NCBI GenBank assembly: GCA_026929865.2 | Contig: CM049402.1 | Coordinates: 10,815,001 to 10,879,000 of the forward strand | Length of the DNA stretch: 64,000 nucleotides | Direction of reading: 5' to 3' | Source: Hyperoplus lanceolatus | Taxonomy: Eukaryota; Chordata; Actinopteri; Uranoscopiformes; Ammodytidae | In this document: piece by piece, positions 33,774-50,078 of the stretch | Layout of the letters: each line of letters starts with the position of its first letter | Position numbering within the stretch: the first letter of the stretch is position 1 | Notes under the pieces: generated by a model | What the model was told of the DNA's origin: nothing | The model's database searches: none | The model's input: only the letters and a program-made list of their open reading frames with translations | Program-made: the position numbers and the translations under genes

Positions 33774-35899
33774 CTTTTAAGCCGTCCTGACCCTGCTGTG
33801 CTGCTAAAAGAAAAGAGTTAACGGGGACATGTTTTTTCTCTGTGTGTGTGCTGTCCCTTTGCATGCGAGCCTCCGGAGCACTGAGCAAATGTTTTCTGCT
33901 ACAGCTCTCTGACTCACCACCCAGGAAAAAGGAATTCTGTCACACGCAGCCATGCCGTTCCTGTCCTAAACTATTTGGGTCATACCAGGTGAAGTAGAAG
34001 ACAGGGGTCCTTGGAGGTTCACAGCAGGCCACAGTGCACAAGTGTAAAGTGAGTGGAGAGGGAAACATGATAGAGAAGTCAGATTAGCTGACAATATTTC
34101 CCCCCTCCTCAGTGTGTGTATCTTGTTTTCTGAATGCTATTTTTATCTTTTGATATTTAGTATGTTAAGAATCCACAGGGAAAAACATTGGTTGGCATGT
34201 TCAACTCATGTGCATTTTTGCAAAGGAACATGTTGTTGTTGTACATTGAGTTATCTCCGCTCTATTTTGGATGAACCATTGTTACATGGCAAAATACATA
34301 GTTGAACCATACCGCAGGAAGAAGGCCTTTGATTCAGTGTTAAATGAAATAAAAACACTGGTGAGCCACACCTATGGCATTTCACAAGTACAGAACAAGA
34401 ACACACTATTTTATATTCCAAGGAAAACTGTTGTCGCTTTAATCTCAACACTGCTGAAACTGATATGACATGTACTTCCTCTTTTTTGTCACATTTTCAC
34501 TCTCTGCCTTTTATTGTGTCTCCATGTGTCTGAGTGTGTCATGGTGAGTTCCTCTGGTCTCAGTCTGTGAGCCAAGACAATCTTAGCTTACTGTGCGCAC
34601 AAATATTTTATGTTTCTTCAAGGAGGGCCATTTTCTGCCTCTCCTTTCAGACAACCACTTTCTTCTGTGTTCCACCACTGGGCTCCTTCTAAGAGTTTAA
34701 CAGTGCCGATTCATCACTGTCACACACTTTGAGATATGCTAGCAATTTGTTATACTGGAGATATTGAATGGTAGACGAAGTCTAAGAAACAGACAAATGT
34801 AAGATTGTTCTACTGTCGCTGACATTTGAAATTTTAGGTCAGGTTGTGAATATATTTTTCACAACGCATAAGGATAATAATTAATCTCGATTATGAGAGA
34901 TTTCATGATAAAATCATCAAAATATTACCTTTATCACAATGCAGAACATATTCATCCAATGAAACACCCAAGTCAAAATCATCATATCCTCCTTGTCCTT
35001 ATCTCCTGACCGGATGTTGAAGTGTCCTTAAAGTAGATACTAAACTCCAAATTGCTCTAATTGGCTAAGGTTTGCCCTGCCATCACTGTGTGAGTCGGTT
35101 CTTGAACGGTTGAAAAGTGCTTTACATAAATGCACTCTCTTCCCAAGCAGGAGCACACTGCTGGTTTGGTTCAATTAGAAGAGAAGCCTGCAAGAAAACG
35201 AAACAGTTTGTGCTTGTCACAACTTAATTGATTAATGGCAACGATATTGCTTGCATTTATACACCAAAATAGTAGCCATTAGTGAGGGTAAGCCTTAGAA
35301 TATAAAGACATCTCAATTTTCAGTCAGCAGTTTGGTTCAGAATTAAAGTTGTCCAATAAAGTTTGTTTTAAAATATATTACCGTAAACACCACTTCCCAC
35401 CTTCGTAATTCACATTTCTCTTTCCTATCTATGTTGTGGTTTTGTCTCCCTCCTGTTGAGGTTCTCTATCCTAGGCTCACTTACATTTGTTGCAAGGCTG
35501 CTCCTCTTTCACCGCCTCATCCCCAAGTTTACTTTTTGTAATTTTGAATGATATTATAAATATATCTGAGGCAAATACCACGCCAATTCTAAAAAAACAT
35601 TGGCTATACAGTGAATCTGACTGGAGGTGTAGGCACACATGGATATGAGTCTATTCAGTGTCTTCATTTCATCAACAGCAGTCTATGTGTGCTAGCAGAG
35701 CACACACACACTGTACAGCTGACACTTGCATCCATCAGAGCAAAGTTGCATGTGTTGATATGAGCACTTTCCTTAAGAAACACAGCTCAAGTTTTTTTTT
35801 TTTTTTAAATACAACCCACACAATTATTCATTCATACTACAGGGTGAATCTGAATAATTTATATCTATGAATATTCTCACATATCATTTTCTCTATGTA

Positions 35900-37542
35900 C
35901 ACTCAACACAAATATAAATGCAACACTTTTGTTTTTGCTCCCATTTTTCATGAGATGGACTTAAAGATCTAAAATTCATTCCAGATACACAATATTACCA
36001 TTTCTCTCAAACATTGTTCACAAATCTGTCTAAATGTGTGATAGTGAGCACTTCTGCTTTGCTGAGATAATCCATCCCACCTCACAGGTGTGCCACATCA
36101 AGATGCTGATCTGACATCATGATTAGTGCGCAGGTGTGCCTTAAACTGTCCACAATAAAAGGCCACCCTTAAATGTGCAGTTTTGTCTCACATCAAAATG
36201 CCACAGATGCCACAAGCATTGAGGGAGCGTGCAATTGGCATGCTGACAGCAGGAATGTCAACCAGATCTGTTGCTTGTGCATTGAATGTTCATTTCTCCA
36301 CCATAAGCCGTCTCCAAAGGTGTTTCAGAGAATATGGCAGTACATCCAACCGGCCTCACAACCGCAGACCACGTGTAACCACACCAGCCCAGGACCTCCA
36401 CATCTAGCAGGTTCACCTCCAATATCGTCTGAGACCAGCCACTGAGACAGGTGCTGAAACAATTGGTTTGCATAACCAAACAATTTCTGCACAAACTGTC
36501 AGAAATCGTCTCAGGGAAGCTCAACTGCATGCTCGTCGTCCTCATCGGGGTCTTGACCTGACTCCAGCTTGTCGCCGTAACAGACTTGAGTGGGCAAATG
36601 CTCACATTCGATGGCGTCTGGCACGTTGGAGAGGTGTTCTCTTCACGGATGAATCTCGGTTTACATTGTTCAGGGCAGATGGCAGACAGCGTGTGTGGCG
36701 TTGTGTGGGTGAGCGCTTTGCTGATGTCAATGTTGTGGATTGAGTGGCCCATGGTGGTGGTGGTGTTATGGTATGGGCAGGCATCTGTTATGGACGAAGA
36801 ACACAGGTGCATTTTATTGATGGCATTTTGAATGCACAGAGATACCGTGATGAGATCCTGAGGCCCATTGTTGTGCCATACATCCATGAACATCACCTCA
36901 CGTTTCAGCAAGATAATGCACGGCCCCATGTTGCAAGGATCTGTACACAATTCTTGGAAGCTGAAAATGTCCCAGTTCTTGCATGGCCAGCATACTCACC
37001 GGACATGTCCCCCATTGAGCATGTTTGGGATGTGCTTGACGTATACGACATATACGGCGTATACGACAGTGTGCACCACTTCCCACTAATATCCAGCAAC
37101 TTCGCACAGCCATTGAAGAGGAGTGGACCAACATTCCACAGGCCACAATTGACAATCTGATAAACTATGCGAAGAAGATGTGTTGCACTGCATGAGGCAA
37201 ATGGTGGTCACACCAGATACTGACTGGTTCTGAGTCCCCAGACCCCCAATAAAGCAAAAAAATGCACATTTCAGAGTGGCCTTTTATTGTGGACAGTCTA
37301 AGGCACACCTGTGCACTAATCATGATGTCAGATCAGCATCTTGATGTGGCACACCTGTGAGGTGGGATGGATTATCTCAGCAAAGCAGAAGTGCTCACTA
37401 TCACACATTTAGACAGATTTGTGAACAATGTTTGAGAGAAATGGTAATATTGTGTATCTGAAATGAATTTTAGATCTTTAAGTCCATCTCATGAAAAATG
37501 GGAGCAAAAACAAAAGTGTTGCGTTTATATTTTTGTTGAGTG
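35900..37542 (+). mobile_element. Full-length Tc1-like element with 280-bp inverted repeats
   Basis: The ends are CACTCAACACAAATATAAA and its near-complement, with TA at 35898-35899 and 37543-37544. The long inverted repeats run about 35900-36181 and 37263-37542, nearly identical. Inside is one transposase gene on the plus strand with two nonsense codons and a frameshift. This is a common fish Tc1 layout. Confidence 0.93.
36198..37160 (+). pseudogene. Tc1 transposase, inactivated
   Basis: From ATG 36198 the paired-like DNA-binding domain is clear: ALRERAIGMLTAGMSTRSVA, then RPRVTT. The catalytic triad is D in LFTDESRF (36648-36650), D in QDNARPHVA (36912-36914) and E in MSPIEHVWD (37017-37019). 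Thirty-four residues lie between the last two, the Tc1-type D34E spacing. All three are intact. Two in-frame nonsense codons interrupt it: TAG at 36405-36407 and TGA at 36741-36743, where family members usually have arginine, consistent with CGA-to-TGA decay. A run of 9-bp units (37038-37065) then disrupts the frame before the C-terminus. The enzyme cut and pasted DNA at TA sites; this copy cannot. Confidence 0.9.
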
Positions 37543-37544
37543 TA

Positions 37545-39588
37545 TGTCAACCACATGGACTTTTGATAATTCCCATCATCATCCCTCACAGTACGCCCAC
37601 CTCAGCAGACACACCTCTGTCTTCATCTGGTGTGCTGTATTAAATCAATTGTACTGGCAATGCCTTTTCTCCAGTCAATTTGATTAATGCAGTTTGAAGA
37701 AAATCAATTTTCCATTTTTTTTTCTCCCCTTCCCATTCCCTTTTCCCATCTTCCGTCCCTATCAGTCAATCTATGAGGTTCACGGTGGTGGATCAGATAT
37801 GGTTCTTTCTGACTGGTTTGAAGCTGTGCTGCATGAGTGAGGGCATGGATTACTGTATAAACTAGACTCACTGGTATGAAAACTTGTGACACTCAATAAC
37901 TCAACACTTCTGGTGCCCAGAGATACCACTACAATTGTTTCCTTTTCTGCAATGCTTGTCTGGTACCGATTCATCTGAAAACAGCACCAAGCTAATTTAT
38001 AAAAAAATAATCTGACTCACATACACTCTCTATCTGTGTTAATTGTCCCAGAGGATTTCATAAATCTGATGAAACATTGCAGCGCTTACGCTTGTGGCAG
38101 GTGTTAATGGAACAGATGTTCTAGAACAGCTGCATTTTGCTTGGATACATATGCACTTCTCTGAATGTACACTTGCAGATTCATTCTGTTTGCAGGCAAA
38201 AGTGACATACCATCAGGCCCTGGAAAACGTGTGAGATGCATGTAGTAATCTCTCCTTGGGGAGTGATAGGTGGCATCCAGGCTTTATGAACTGGATGTGT
38301 TGACTGCTGCAACACAGGACTATCCTCCAGGCTAGCAGTGACGGGTAGCACATTTGTCTGCACTGCTTTTCTTTTCATATTTAAGAGTCTGCACTACAGC
38401 AACAGAAAATAAAGCAAAGCATTGTTCTAAAATCAAAACTCTGCCGCTCAATCCATTGAATTCCTCACTCCCTGAGGCATGACAAACAATTGGATTATGC
38501 CCGGGGTCAGTGAGTGGTGTTTGAAGGCCAGCTGACCCGTATTACCTTTGAGGTTTAACCCCTTTTCAATTCATCATTAAGATTGACTGTCTGTCCTAGC
38601 CTCTAAATTGAGGTTATTGATCTTAATCCACTGCGCTGATAAACTCCTAATAGCCTACACTGTGTGGACATGCAGCATGTCTCGCTCTATGCCTCAAAAG
38701 ACCTCATTTATATTTATGACAACCCCAACTCTCCATTCCTGATTAATCCACTTAATATCTGGACACAGATCCCTAAATCTCCCTCGGCCTCTGTGGACAG
38801 AATAAAAAGACCCGGGGGTGTGAAAAGAATGTCAACTCAGAGATTCGAGTCTTGTACCCAAACACCCCTGCTTCAGCAATCCCAAATTCTATACACTTGT
38901 CCCAGAACCAAAACAAAAACAGTTGTACATTCTCATACCCACGTCAGAATTCCCGTTGTCCGGTGATTACCGGTCATCGACCGAAAATAAATTATGGTTA
39001 CCGAAAATTCAAATGTCTTGTGTCTTCTGTCTCCGGTCTGAAATAATTCCCTCTGCACACTTTGAATGTGCTAAAATGTGTTATGCTACATTGATTTTAA
39101 TATTTTTAATTCTACTGAAAACAATGAACAATCATGCAAGGCAAAAGAAAAACACAGGACACGCTCTGACTCTGATTGAGTGCAGTGGACTGGTTTACAA
39201 ACTACAAACTGTGACAAGCCAGTGGACAAGCCGGGGAGCCATGGCAGAACAAGGAATTATTGTGAATTACTTTATAATACCAAGCAGCAGCTGGTCTAGT
39301 GTAGGTAACAATAAATATGACTGACTCCGAAAAGAGGGCAGATGCCATGCCCGTGTCTCCAGCAGAAAAAAAAATATACGATTATGCAATTATGCTCTAA
39401 AGAAAACACACTTGTGAGTATTAATAATCCATTCCTACCAAGTCTGTTCTGAAAAAGGACAATTCCCTTTACATCAATGCTTCGTTAGCAGATACACAGA
39501 AAGGCCGGCACATGTAATCAACCCAAAAAACCGCACATGGTATGACTGACAGGCACATGTGTGTTCTCATCATCATTCATCTATAGGT

Positions 39589-39592
<4 letters not shown>
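37545..39592. other. No gene seen
   Basis: No recognisable domain or element. Frames of up to 133 codons (38923-39324) lack motifs. Confidence 0.5.

Positions 39593-39666
<74 letters not shown>
39593..39666. repeat. (AC)37 microsatellite
   Basis: Uninterrupted AC dinucleotides over 74 bases. Confidence 0.98.
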
Positions 39667-39668
<2 letters not shown>

Positions 39669-40508
39669 AACCTATGAAACAAGATTAGCATGAGCCATGT
39701 GTGAGCGTGTCGATACACTTTATTAGTGAGGACTGGCAAACATATCAAGGGTTCTGCTCTCTTTCATGTCCTGGGTAAATCCAGGGGTGTGTGTGAGTAC
39801 CACACACTGAATGTAAGGACACAGCAACAAACACACCTTTTGAACCACATTTACTTCCACTGTACCAAGAGCTAGCTAAAGAGTTGCATCATGTCTTCAT
39901 TGACATTCCATCAGAGCTGGACTAATAATGTTGTTGTAGTTTGGGCACACAAATACTACCACAGCAACACTGTTCCTGGACAAAAAAGTTTTGATGATCT
40001 ATTTTCCGAAACATTTTAACTACTTTTTCTCCCTCACCAAAAAGGAATACATTGGGGTAATTCCGCTTCCTGTGCAAAGTTCCATCAGTAGAAATACTGT
40101 AGCTCAGTTAGATTGGAATCTTTCACCATCTGGAAAGCATTGAAGATTCAGTTTGTTGTTGACTGCAAATTGTCTCAATGCGAACACAGCAGCACAGAAA
40201 CACCGCGCTATCACTGATCAAAGAGGGAAAGATTTCAAAGTCTAATTCCTCCTCTAACACACGTGCACATGCTCAGCTCTCAGACCAACAACAGCTGTGA
40301 TCTCCTTTCACACCTAGAAGAGGCAGAGAGTATTACTTTGGAATAAAGTTAGTGAAGAAAGGGCTGAAGGAAAAAAGACACTGAGAAAAATGAAGGCAGA
40401 TAATGCAGAACGGAGACAATTACAAAGAAAGAAACAGAGAAAATTGAGGACTGGTAATGCAGATAAGCTCCTAAGGGCATTAAAACAGATGGTTAAAATA
40501 TGTGTATA
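39667..40508. other. No gene seen
   Basis: Nothing recognisable between the microsatellite and the SINE. Confidence 0.5.
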
Positions 40509-40509
40509 T

Positions 40510-40697
40510 GGGGGCGCCCTTAGCTCAGTTGGTAGGGCGTCCCCCCCGGGCCTGGCCCAGCAGCAGACCCGGGTTCGATTCCCGTCCGCGATCGTTCTCT
40601 GCATGTCATTCCCCTCTCTGCCCCATTTCACCTCTGTCTCTTCAAACTGTCAAATAAAGCATGATAAATGCGAACAATATCTTTAAAAAATAAATAA
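40510..40697 (+). mobile_element. tRNA-derived SINE
   Basis: The polymerase III A box TAGCTCAGTTGG (40521-40532) and B box GGTTCGATTCC (40572-40582) both fit consensus. A non-tRNA body ends in CTGTCAAATAAAG and an A-rich tail. The region between the boxes is stretched by a C-run, and no cloverleaf anticodon arm can be drawn, so this is a SINE rather than a tRNA gene. Confidence 0.85.
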
Positions 40698-43654
<2,957 letters not shown>

Positions 43655-43680
43655 CACACGCACACACACACGCACACACG

Positions 43681-43734
<54 letters not shown>
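43655..43734. repeat. (CA)n/(CG) microsatellite
   Basis: CA units with scattered CG substitutions in the first third. Confidence 0.95.
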
Positions 43735-43736
<2 letters not shown>

Positions 43737-44680
43737 GTTAATTGTGAACAGAGTGGAGTTCAAAGGGAGTGTAGAGGGAGCTGGCTGAATCAGAGAACAA
43801 TCAGAGTTTGGGGGTCAGTCAATAAGCAGCGTAATGAAAAAAACAATCATTGTTATCATCACAGTTATGATCACCATAATTATAGTGCTGACACAAGTGG
43901 TAATCAAAATGCAGATAGTAATTAAACTTTTTTTAAACATTGTTTCCATTGTTCCTTTTTGACAGAACAAATTGCTGCTTTTATTGACAAACTGGCTCAT
44001 TTTAACATAATGATAGACAAACTCCAGTGAGTGACATGCGTATATAAAATAGAATGGCAGAAGGCAAAATTACAATAAACGCCAGAGCTGGTTAAGGTTA
44101 TCCTGGATGAAAAATGTATAAGTGCCACCTGTAACACATGACAACAGGAACAAAAGAGAATGCAATTTTAAAAGTGTTAGCTATAAAACATTTAGTTATA
44201 TGAAGTCTATCTCCTTCACATCTTTATCCCTGATGAAATGCTTGATGTATACACTGAAGTGGAGCTGAAATGATATGTCAAATTGATAATCGATTAGGTG
44301 AGTGACATTTTAATTTTTAATTAATTTTGCGATGCTTCACGAACACCATGAAGAGTTTAGGTTAGTGATGTTTTTGTCCATAACCTTGTTACTGTTTGTC
44401 TCCCTGTTTCACACACATAGGTGATACACATGAAGATGTGTGTCCATGAGTTATATATTGCCCGCAAGTTTGTAATGTATTTTTACAACATACAATAGCC
44501 AGGTGTAGTGAACCTTAACTTAACTGCGATAGGAAATAGATACATAGTACTTGTATAAAACAAATAAAGGGATAAGTGAATGATTGTGACCGTTGCTAAG
44601 CTAAATGGACCCTTGGTGACAAATAAATTGCCGTTGTAAAATTGTTTTTGAGGCAGCTGCTGCGTTGCCTCTCTAGAGAA
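43735..44680. other. No gene seen
   Basis: Nothing recognisable up to the CAG duplication at 44681. Confidence 0.5.
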
Positions 44681-45430
44681 CAGGGGCCGGTTTCCCGATA
44701 ACATCCTCTCTTAGCGAGCTACGAAGACTCCTACGTTATGACTTACCAAAGTTGTTTACCTCTGTAGTCGTGGTTCCCGAACGGTGTCTTAGGAGAAACA
44801 CTCCTTACGTCGTTCGTACACTGCTGAAATCGGTTGCTCCGAGTTCGATTATTTCCTGCTCATTTCATGCGCAGCTGCATCTGTATGCTGTCTAATCAAA
44901 TCTACCCGTGCATTTCTAGTGTAATATAAAGTCATAAATTAGTTTGTTGAATCATCATCTGTGTTTTGGAACTCTTGTTTTATAATCTAAGTATCTTTAA
45001 GAACACTAATCACGTTACTTGGTGGGTCAGTAATGAAACTGAAAGTAGACATAATATCGCCAATAGCCTATATAAATAAACAGACGGCCCAAACAGCGTC
45101 CAAATGAGCTAAAATCCTAAATACAATAAACAGTAACATGGCACACTTATTTTAAGGTAAGCTCTAATTGATTATTCATTAATTTTTTTGCACGTTTACA
45201 TGTTTTGAGCCTTACATAGCCTATACTAATTTTAAAAAAGATATAGAAAATATAGAAACAGCGGAGGAGATGAAGATTGTTTACAGCAATTATTTTCATC
45301 ATGAATGACTTGTGGCAGTTCCATGCGCAACAGGGATGTGGCTCGTGTCCGTTTTACGCATGGTGCTTTACGGAAGGAAATATGGGGGTTTGTATCTCTG
45401 GCGATGCCACAGCGATCGCAGGGACTTTCA

Positions 45431-46171
45431 CTTGTGTCATTTAACTTATACATCTGACTGTATTTCATATCACAGGGACACAGCGATGACTGTACTTAAT
45501 AACAAACTGATAAAAACGATCCGACTGTAGGCTATAGTGCATCACGTATAAAGTACTTTTTTTTTTTTATATTGAGGGACATCGCATCCATTCAGTTAAT
45601 GCTGATTGTCAAGTCAGTTAGATGACTAAAAAGTAGGCTACTTGTTGATATAGTTTGAACACTTTGTGAATCAGAGTTAATGGTATTCTGCTAAAATATA
45701 TAATAGCCTAAGCCTACTTTAAATGGTAAATGGTAAATGGACTTGTATAGCGCTATATCTCCGTTTATCACAGACTCAAAGCGCTTTACATTGTTTTTGT
45801 ACACATTCACCCAGTCACACACACATTCATACACCGATAGCAGCAGCTACCACGCAGGGTAGGCTTAGCACTAGGGTGCTAAGCTAACTAAGCCAACTAT
45901 CGGGAGCAATTTGGGGTTCAGTGTCTTGCTCAGGGACACTTCGACATGTGGCGGGGAGACGGGGGATCGAACCTCCGACCCTGCACACCAGAGGCGAATA
46001 CCCTACCCACCCCACTTCGAATACCCTACCCACTTCGCCACTGCCGCCCCCAAATATACGTGATATACACTATACAGTTGGATCGTTTTGAACAGTTTGT
46101 TATTAAATACTGTCATCGCTGTGTCCGTTTGATATGAAATACAGTCAGATTTATTAGTTAAATGACACAAG
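45431..46171. repeat. Inverted repeat arms of about 120 bp
   Basis: The left arm (45431-45550) starts CTTGTGTCATTTAAC and holds GACACAGCGATGAC. The right arm (46055-46171) is its complement, with scattered differences. The loop of about 500 bp contains the SINE at 45718-46051. Confidence 0.85.
45718..46051 (-). mobile_element. tRNA-derived SINE with LINE-like 3' end
   Basis: On the minus strand the A box TGGCGAAGTGGG (46040-46029) and B box GGTTCGATCCC (45973-45963) match consensus. The body carries the fish-typical CAATTTGGGG and AAGCGCTTTGAG blocks and ends in ATTTACC-type repeats (45721-45740). The A-box region contains a tandem duplication of GTGGGTAGGGTATTCG. Confidence 0.8.
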
Positions 46172-46377
46172 CGAGAGCTGAAACATCCCTACGGTAGAGC
46201 TAAGAAGGCTCTGCGGGCGCTCCAGACCAACCTTACCAACGTATGACGTACGAAAGAGATTCGTAGCAAAGAACGTTTCGGGAAACAGGCGAAACGTTAA
46301 GTAGGAACTCTACGTAGGGGTTACGAATGACGTAGCGTTAAGAAGGCTCTAAGAAGGCTTTGGGAAACCGGCCCCAG

Positions 46378-46796
<419 letters not shown>

Positions 46797-46880
46797 GCCT
46801 GCATACTCACACTCAAAAAGAAAGAACTGAATTTGATATGATTGTGTGTGTGTGTGCGTGCGTGCGTGCGTGTGCGCGTG

Positions 46881-47964
46881 TATTTTGTTTGTAGGCCTAT
46901 GTGGTCAATCCGCAGGTCATGCCGGTAACTTCTTGTATTACAATTGGATGGAGGTCAAAGGTTCTTGAATTGGCACACATGGCTCTAACATGGTGATTCA
47001 CGGTCATTAAAAGAATAGCAAGACTGGAACAACTCTTTTACCTCCCATATCTTCAATTCATTATTTGCTTACTTCTATGGTACAATCCTAATCAACACAA
47101 TATGGGACACACATTATTCCTCTTTACATTACATGTATGTATATTTACTCGTACAACGTTCAAATGAAAGCCCCTTTGTCTCTATTTAACATTGTCCTGT
47201 TTCCATTCATCTCAGTTAGCCTATGTAGATTTATCGGCACTTTTGAAACAGAGACAGGCACTATCTTTTAGTTGGAGCATAGGAGCAATCTCCTAGCACT
47301 AATTCATTATTTGACCTTAGTGGATGATGGCACAAAGTGATTTCACTTTTAAGACTATCTAAACAATGAAGCATTTAGTGCTATAATAAATGCTACCACT
47401 CCTACACTCTCAGTTTCTCTCTCTCCTTTCACTTGCCTCAAGCCAGCAATGAACTGTTTTTCAAATTATCTTTAAAAAAACAGACTTGCACAGATTGGAA
47501 GAAAAGATGAGGTTATCAAGTTGCACAGTCATATCTTACCGATTACTCTGCCAGCTCCTTATCCATACCTGTGCATGAATATAATGTAACATTTGTATTC
47601 ATAACCACAGTGCTACGAGGATAGAACACACTTATTTACCGTGTAAATCTGTCTTGCTTAGAGACTGTAAGTTACTGTTGGAAGCTAGAGAAAAAAAGCC
47701 ATTGTAATATGCCGTTTCAACCTGCCAATTTTCAGGATAATTAACAACAAGAAATAACAAGAAATAAAAGCTTTGAGTAGATGCAATGAAAATATGATGA
47801 AACAATGGACGAAAACGCTAAGGTCCGCAGAGGATGGACTGTAATAAGTCTGATCCCCTAACGTGTGATGTTACAGTGTTTGTTGTTACTTTTGGCCGGC
47901 CTATCAGCTATCATCATTTGTTATCGCTGTCACTTCTAGAAATTACGACAAATGACAGACACAA

Positions 47965-47966
<2 letters not shown>
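46881..47966. other. No gene seen
   Basis: Nothing recognisable. Confidence 0.5.

Positions 47967-48001
<35 letters not shown>
47967..48001. repeat. (AC)n microsatellite
   Basis: About 17 AC units. Confidence 0.95.
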
Positions 48002-48003
<2 letters not shown>

Positions 48004-48063
48004 GAGTTAGTGTACGTTAAAAGGCACATCTCCTTGAGATGATGATTAATACCTGTAAGTATA

Positions 48064-48938
48064 CACTCACCGGCCACTTTATTAGGTACAGCGGTTCATT
48101 TTTCTTCACATATAACTTATCAGCCAATCACATGAAAGCAACCCAATGCATTTAGGCATGTAGACCTATTGAGGTTGAAACCGAGAAAACAAAATGGGGA
48201 AAAAAGGGATTTTAAGTGACTTTGAACATGGCAATGTTGAGGGTGCCAGGAGGGCTGGTATGAATATTTCAGAAATTGCTGATCTACTGGGGTTTTCACT
48301 CTAACCCATCTCTAGGGTTTACAGAGAATGGTCCGAAAAAGAAAAAAATATCCAGTGAGCGGCATTTGTGTGGCCGTAAAATGCCTTGTTGAAGTCAGAG
48401 GTCAGTGGAGGATGGGCATACTGGTTAGAGATGATAGAAAGGCAACAGTAACTCAAATAACTCACTTACAACCAGGGTATGCAGAATACCATCTCTAAAT
48501 GCAAAACACGTCCAACCTTGAAGCAGATGGGCTACAGCAACAGAAGACCCTACCGGGTGCCACTCCTGTCAGCTAAAAACAGGAAAATGAGGCTACAATT
48601 CTCATAGGATCACCAATATTGGACAATAGAAGATTGAAAAATCATGCCTGGTTTGATGAGTCTCGATTTAAGTTGCGACATTCAGATGTCAGGTTCAGAA
48701 TTTGGCGTAAACAACATGACAGTATGGATCCATCCTGCCGTGCACCATCAACCATGCCATGTTCAAAGTCAACTAAACCCCCTTTCTTCCACATTCTGAT
48801 GCTCAGTTTGACTTCAGTACATTGTCTTGACCACGTCTAAATGCCTAAATGCATTAAATTGCTGCCATGTGATTGGCTGATTAGCCTTTTGTTTTTAAGC
48901 CATTGAACAGGCGTACCTAATAAAGTGGCCAGTGAGTG
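48064..48938 (+). mobile_element. Internally deleted Tc1-like element
   Basis: The inverted repeats are CACTCACCGGCCACTTTATT and its complement, with TA on each side (48062-48063, 48939-48940). At 875 bp it is about half the usual Tc1 length. The transposase is reduced to fragments. Confidence 0.88.
48194..48760 (+). pseudogene. Tc1 transposase relic
   Basis: It opens MGKKGILSDFEHGNVEGARR with the DNA-binding helix region NISEIADLLGF, then a stop. A later frame (48619 onward) has HAWFDESRFKLRHSDVR and RIWRKQHDSMDPSC, which surrounds the first catalytic aspartate. The second aspartate and the glutamate are deleted. Several frameshifts are present. It cannot encode an enzyme. Confidence 0.85.
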
Positions 48939-48940
48939 TA

Positions 48941-49466
48941 TACTAGTCTCTCTATTCTGTTGTAGTTTGTTACTGTCAATGTAACCCTATATCACTGATG
49001 CAAAACACAGCCAGACTGGGCTGCCACCAATAATAAATAAATACATGCTGTTAGGTCCTTAAGATCCTACATGTGAAACTACTGAAGGGAAAGGTTATCT
49101 TTCAAGATGTGTAAAAAATCTTCTTTTAGATGCAACACAGTACTGTGTGTAATAAATATGCCAAATCCACACTGGGCCACACAAAGCCACATGGGAGAGA
49201 CGTTATAGCAATTGGCAGCCCCTGGGACACTGTCAGAGCTTGGCAGAGAAATGACTGTTATAAAAGATGACGATTTCTAATCCTCATCAAGGGACTGAGC
49301 TGAAAGACACTCCCTGTCTCTTGTACACACACAGAGAGCAGACGGAGCTTTTGGAGCTAGTGGTGGCCACACATGAAGGCAACTCAGCATATGATGCTTA
49401 GAAGGAAAACAGATAGAGATGTAGACGGAGACTCTCAAAACATGGCACCTGTTTTCCTTTACAACA
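48941..49466. other. No gene seen
   Basis: Nothing recognisable. Confidence 0.5.
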
Positions 49467-49475
49467 CAACGGCAG

Positions 49476-50078
49476 TAGCCTGGTCCAACCAGACCATCGT
49501 ATTTCATTTAATTTGTACAAAAGGTCTGGAACTGCTGTAATTGGCAAGCGTTCACTCACTTGGAGGCGGGTGTCTGTTGAAGTTCAAAATTATTGGATCT
49601 GACCAGTGCCACTCTGGATTAGCCAACCAATCGCATCACATTTGGTCAGACGTTTGTCATGAGCCGGCTTCTGACGGTGTGTTCCAGTTGTACAGGGAAC
49701 TCGAAAATTTCCGACTTCACTACATATTGTAGTCTATGGATCTACCGGTACCTGGCAACGGTAACTTGCTAGAGCCTAACGTTTAATTATTTGGATGAGA
49801 AAGGTTGTAAGCCGAGCAGATGCACTGGAACACAGACCAGTCGGAACTCGGAACTACCAAGTCGGAAATGTCCGAGTTCCGAGTATGAAGCGACGCATCA
49901 TTCAACTGAAACTGGAGCGCGACTTCGACTTCATCGTTCTCAGCCACTCACTCTGTTCGCTGATTGGATAAACAAAAATCTGGAAGAGCAGAATTCCATG
50001 AACACACCCCAGCCCCAGACTGACTACTGAAGTGAAATGAAAATTGAGCGGAAGTAGGTGGCAGGCGGAGCCAAGCTA
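49476..50078 (+). mobile_element. Mutator-like (TAGCCTGG) element, uninterrupted copy
   Basis: 603 bp from TAGCCTGGTCC to CCAAGCTA. The flanks are CAACGGCAG (49467-49475) and CAAAGGCAG (50079-50087), a 9-bp duplication with one mismatch. Non-coding. Near the middle it contains palindromic TCGGAACTCGGAACTACC and TCCGAGTTCCGAG segments. It serves as the reference for the split copy at 4897-19964. Confidence 0.85.

Larger units (their letters stand above)
31765..35897. other. No gene established
   Basis: It contains one simple repeat (33398-33452) and a 101-codon minus-strand frame at 33468-33773 that I cannot assign. Nothing else is recognisable. Confidence 0.5.
44684..46374. mobile_element. 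Harbinger-like non-autonomous element with internal palindrome
   Basis: The ends are GGGCCGGTTTCCCGATAA and its partner GGGAAACCGGCCC, with the 3-bp duplication CAG at 44681-44683 and 46375-46377. GGGCCGGTTTCCC ends are frequent among fish Harbinger-type repeats. Inside, 45431-45550 and 46055-46171 are inverted copies of each other. The loop between them contains a tRNA-type SINE. No transposase is recognisable. Confidence 0.8.

Noticed and set aside
40510-40590. A functional tRNA gene
   Set aside because: A and B boxes fit, but the spacing is stretched by a C-run and no acceptor or anticodon stem forms. The A-rich tailed body marks a SINE.
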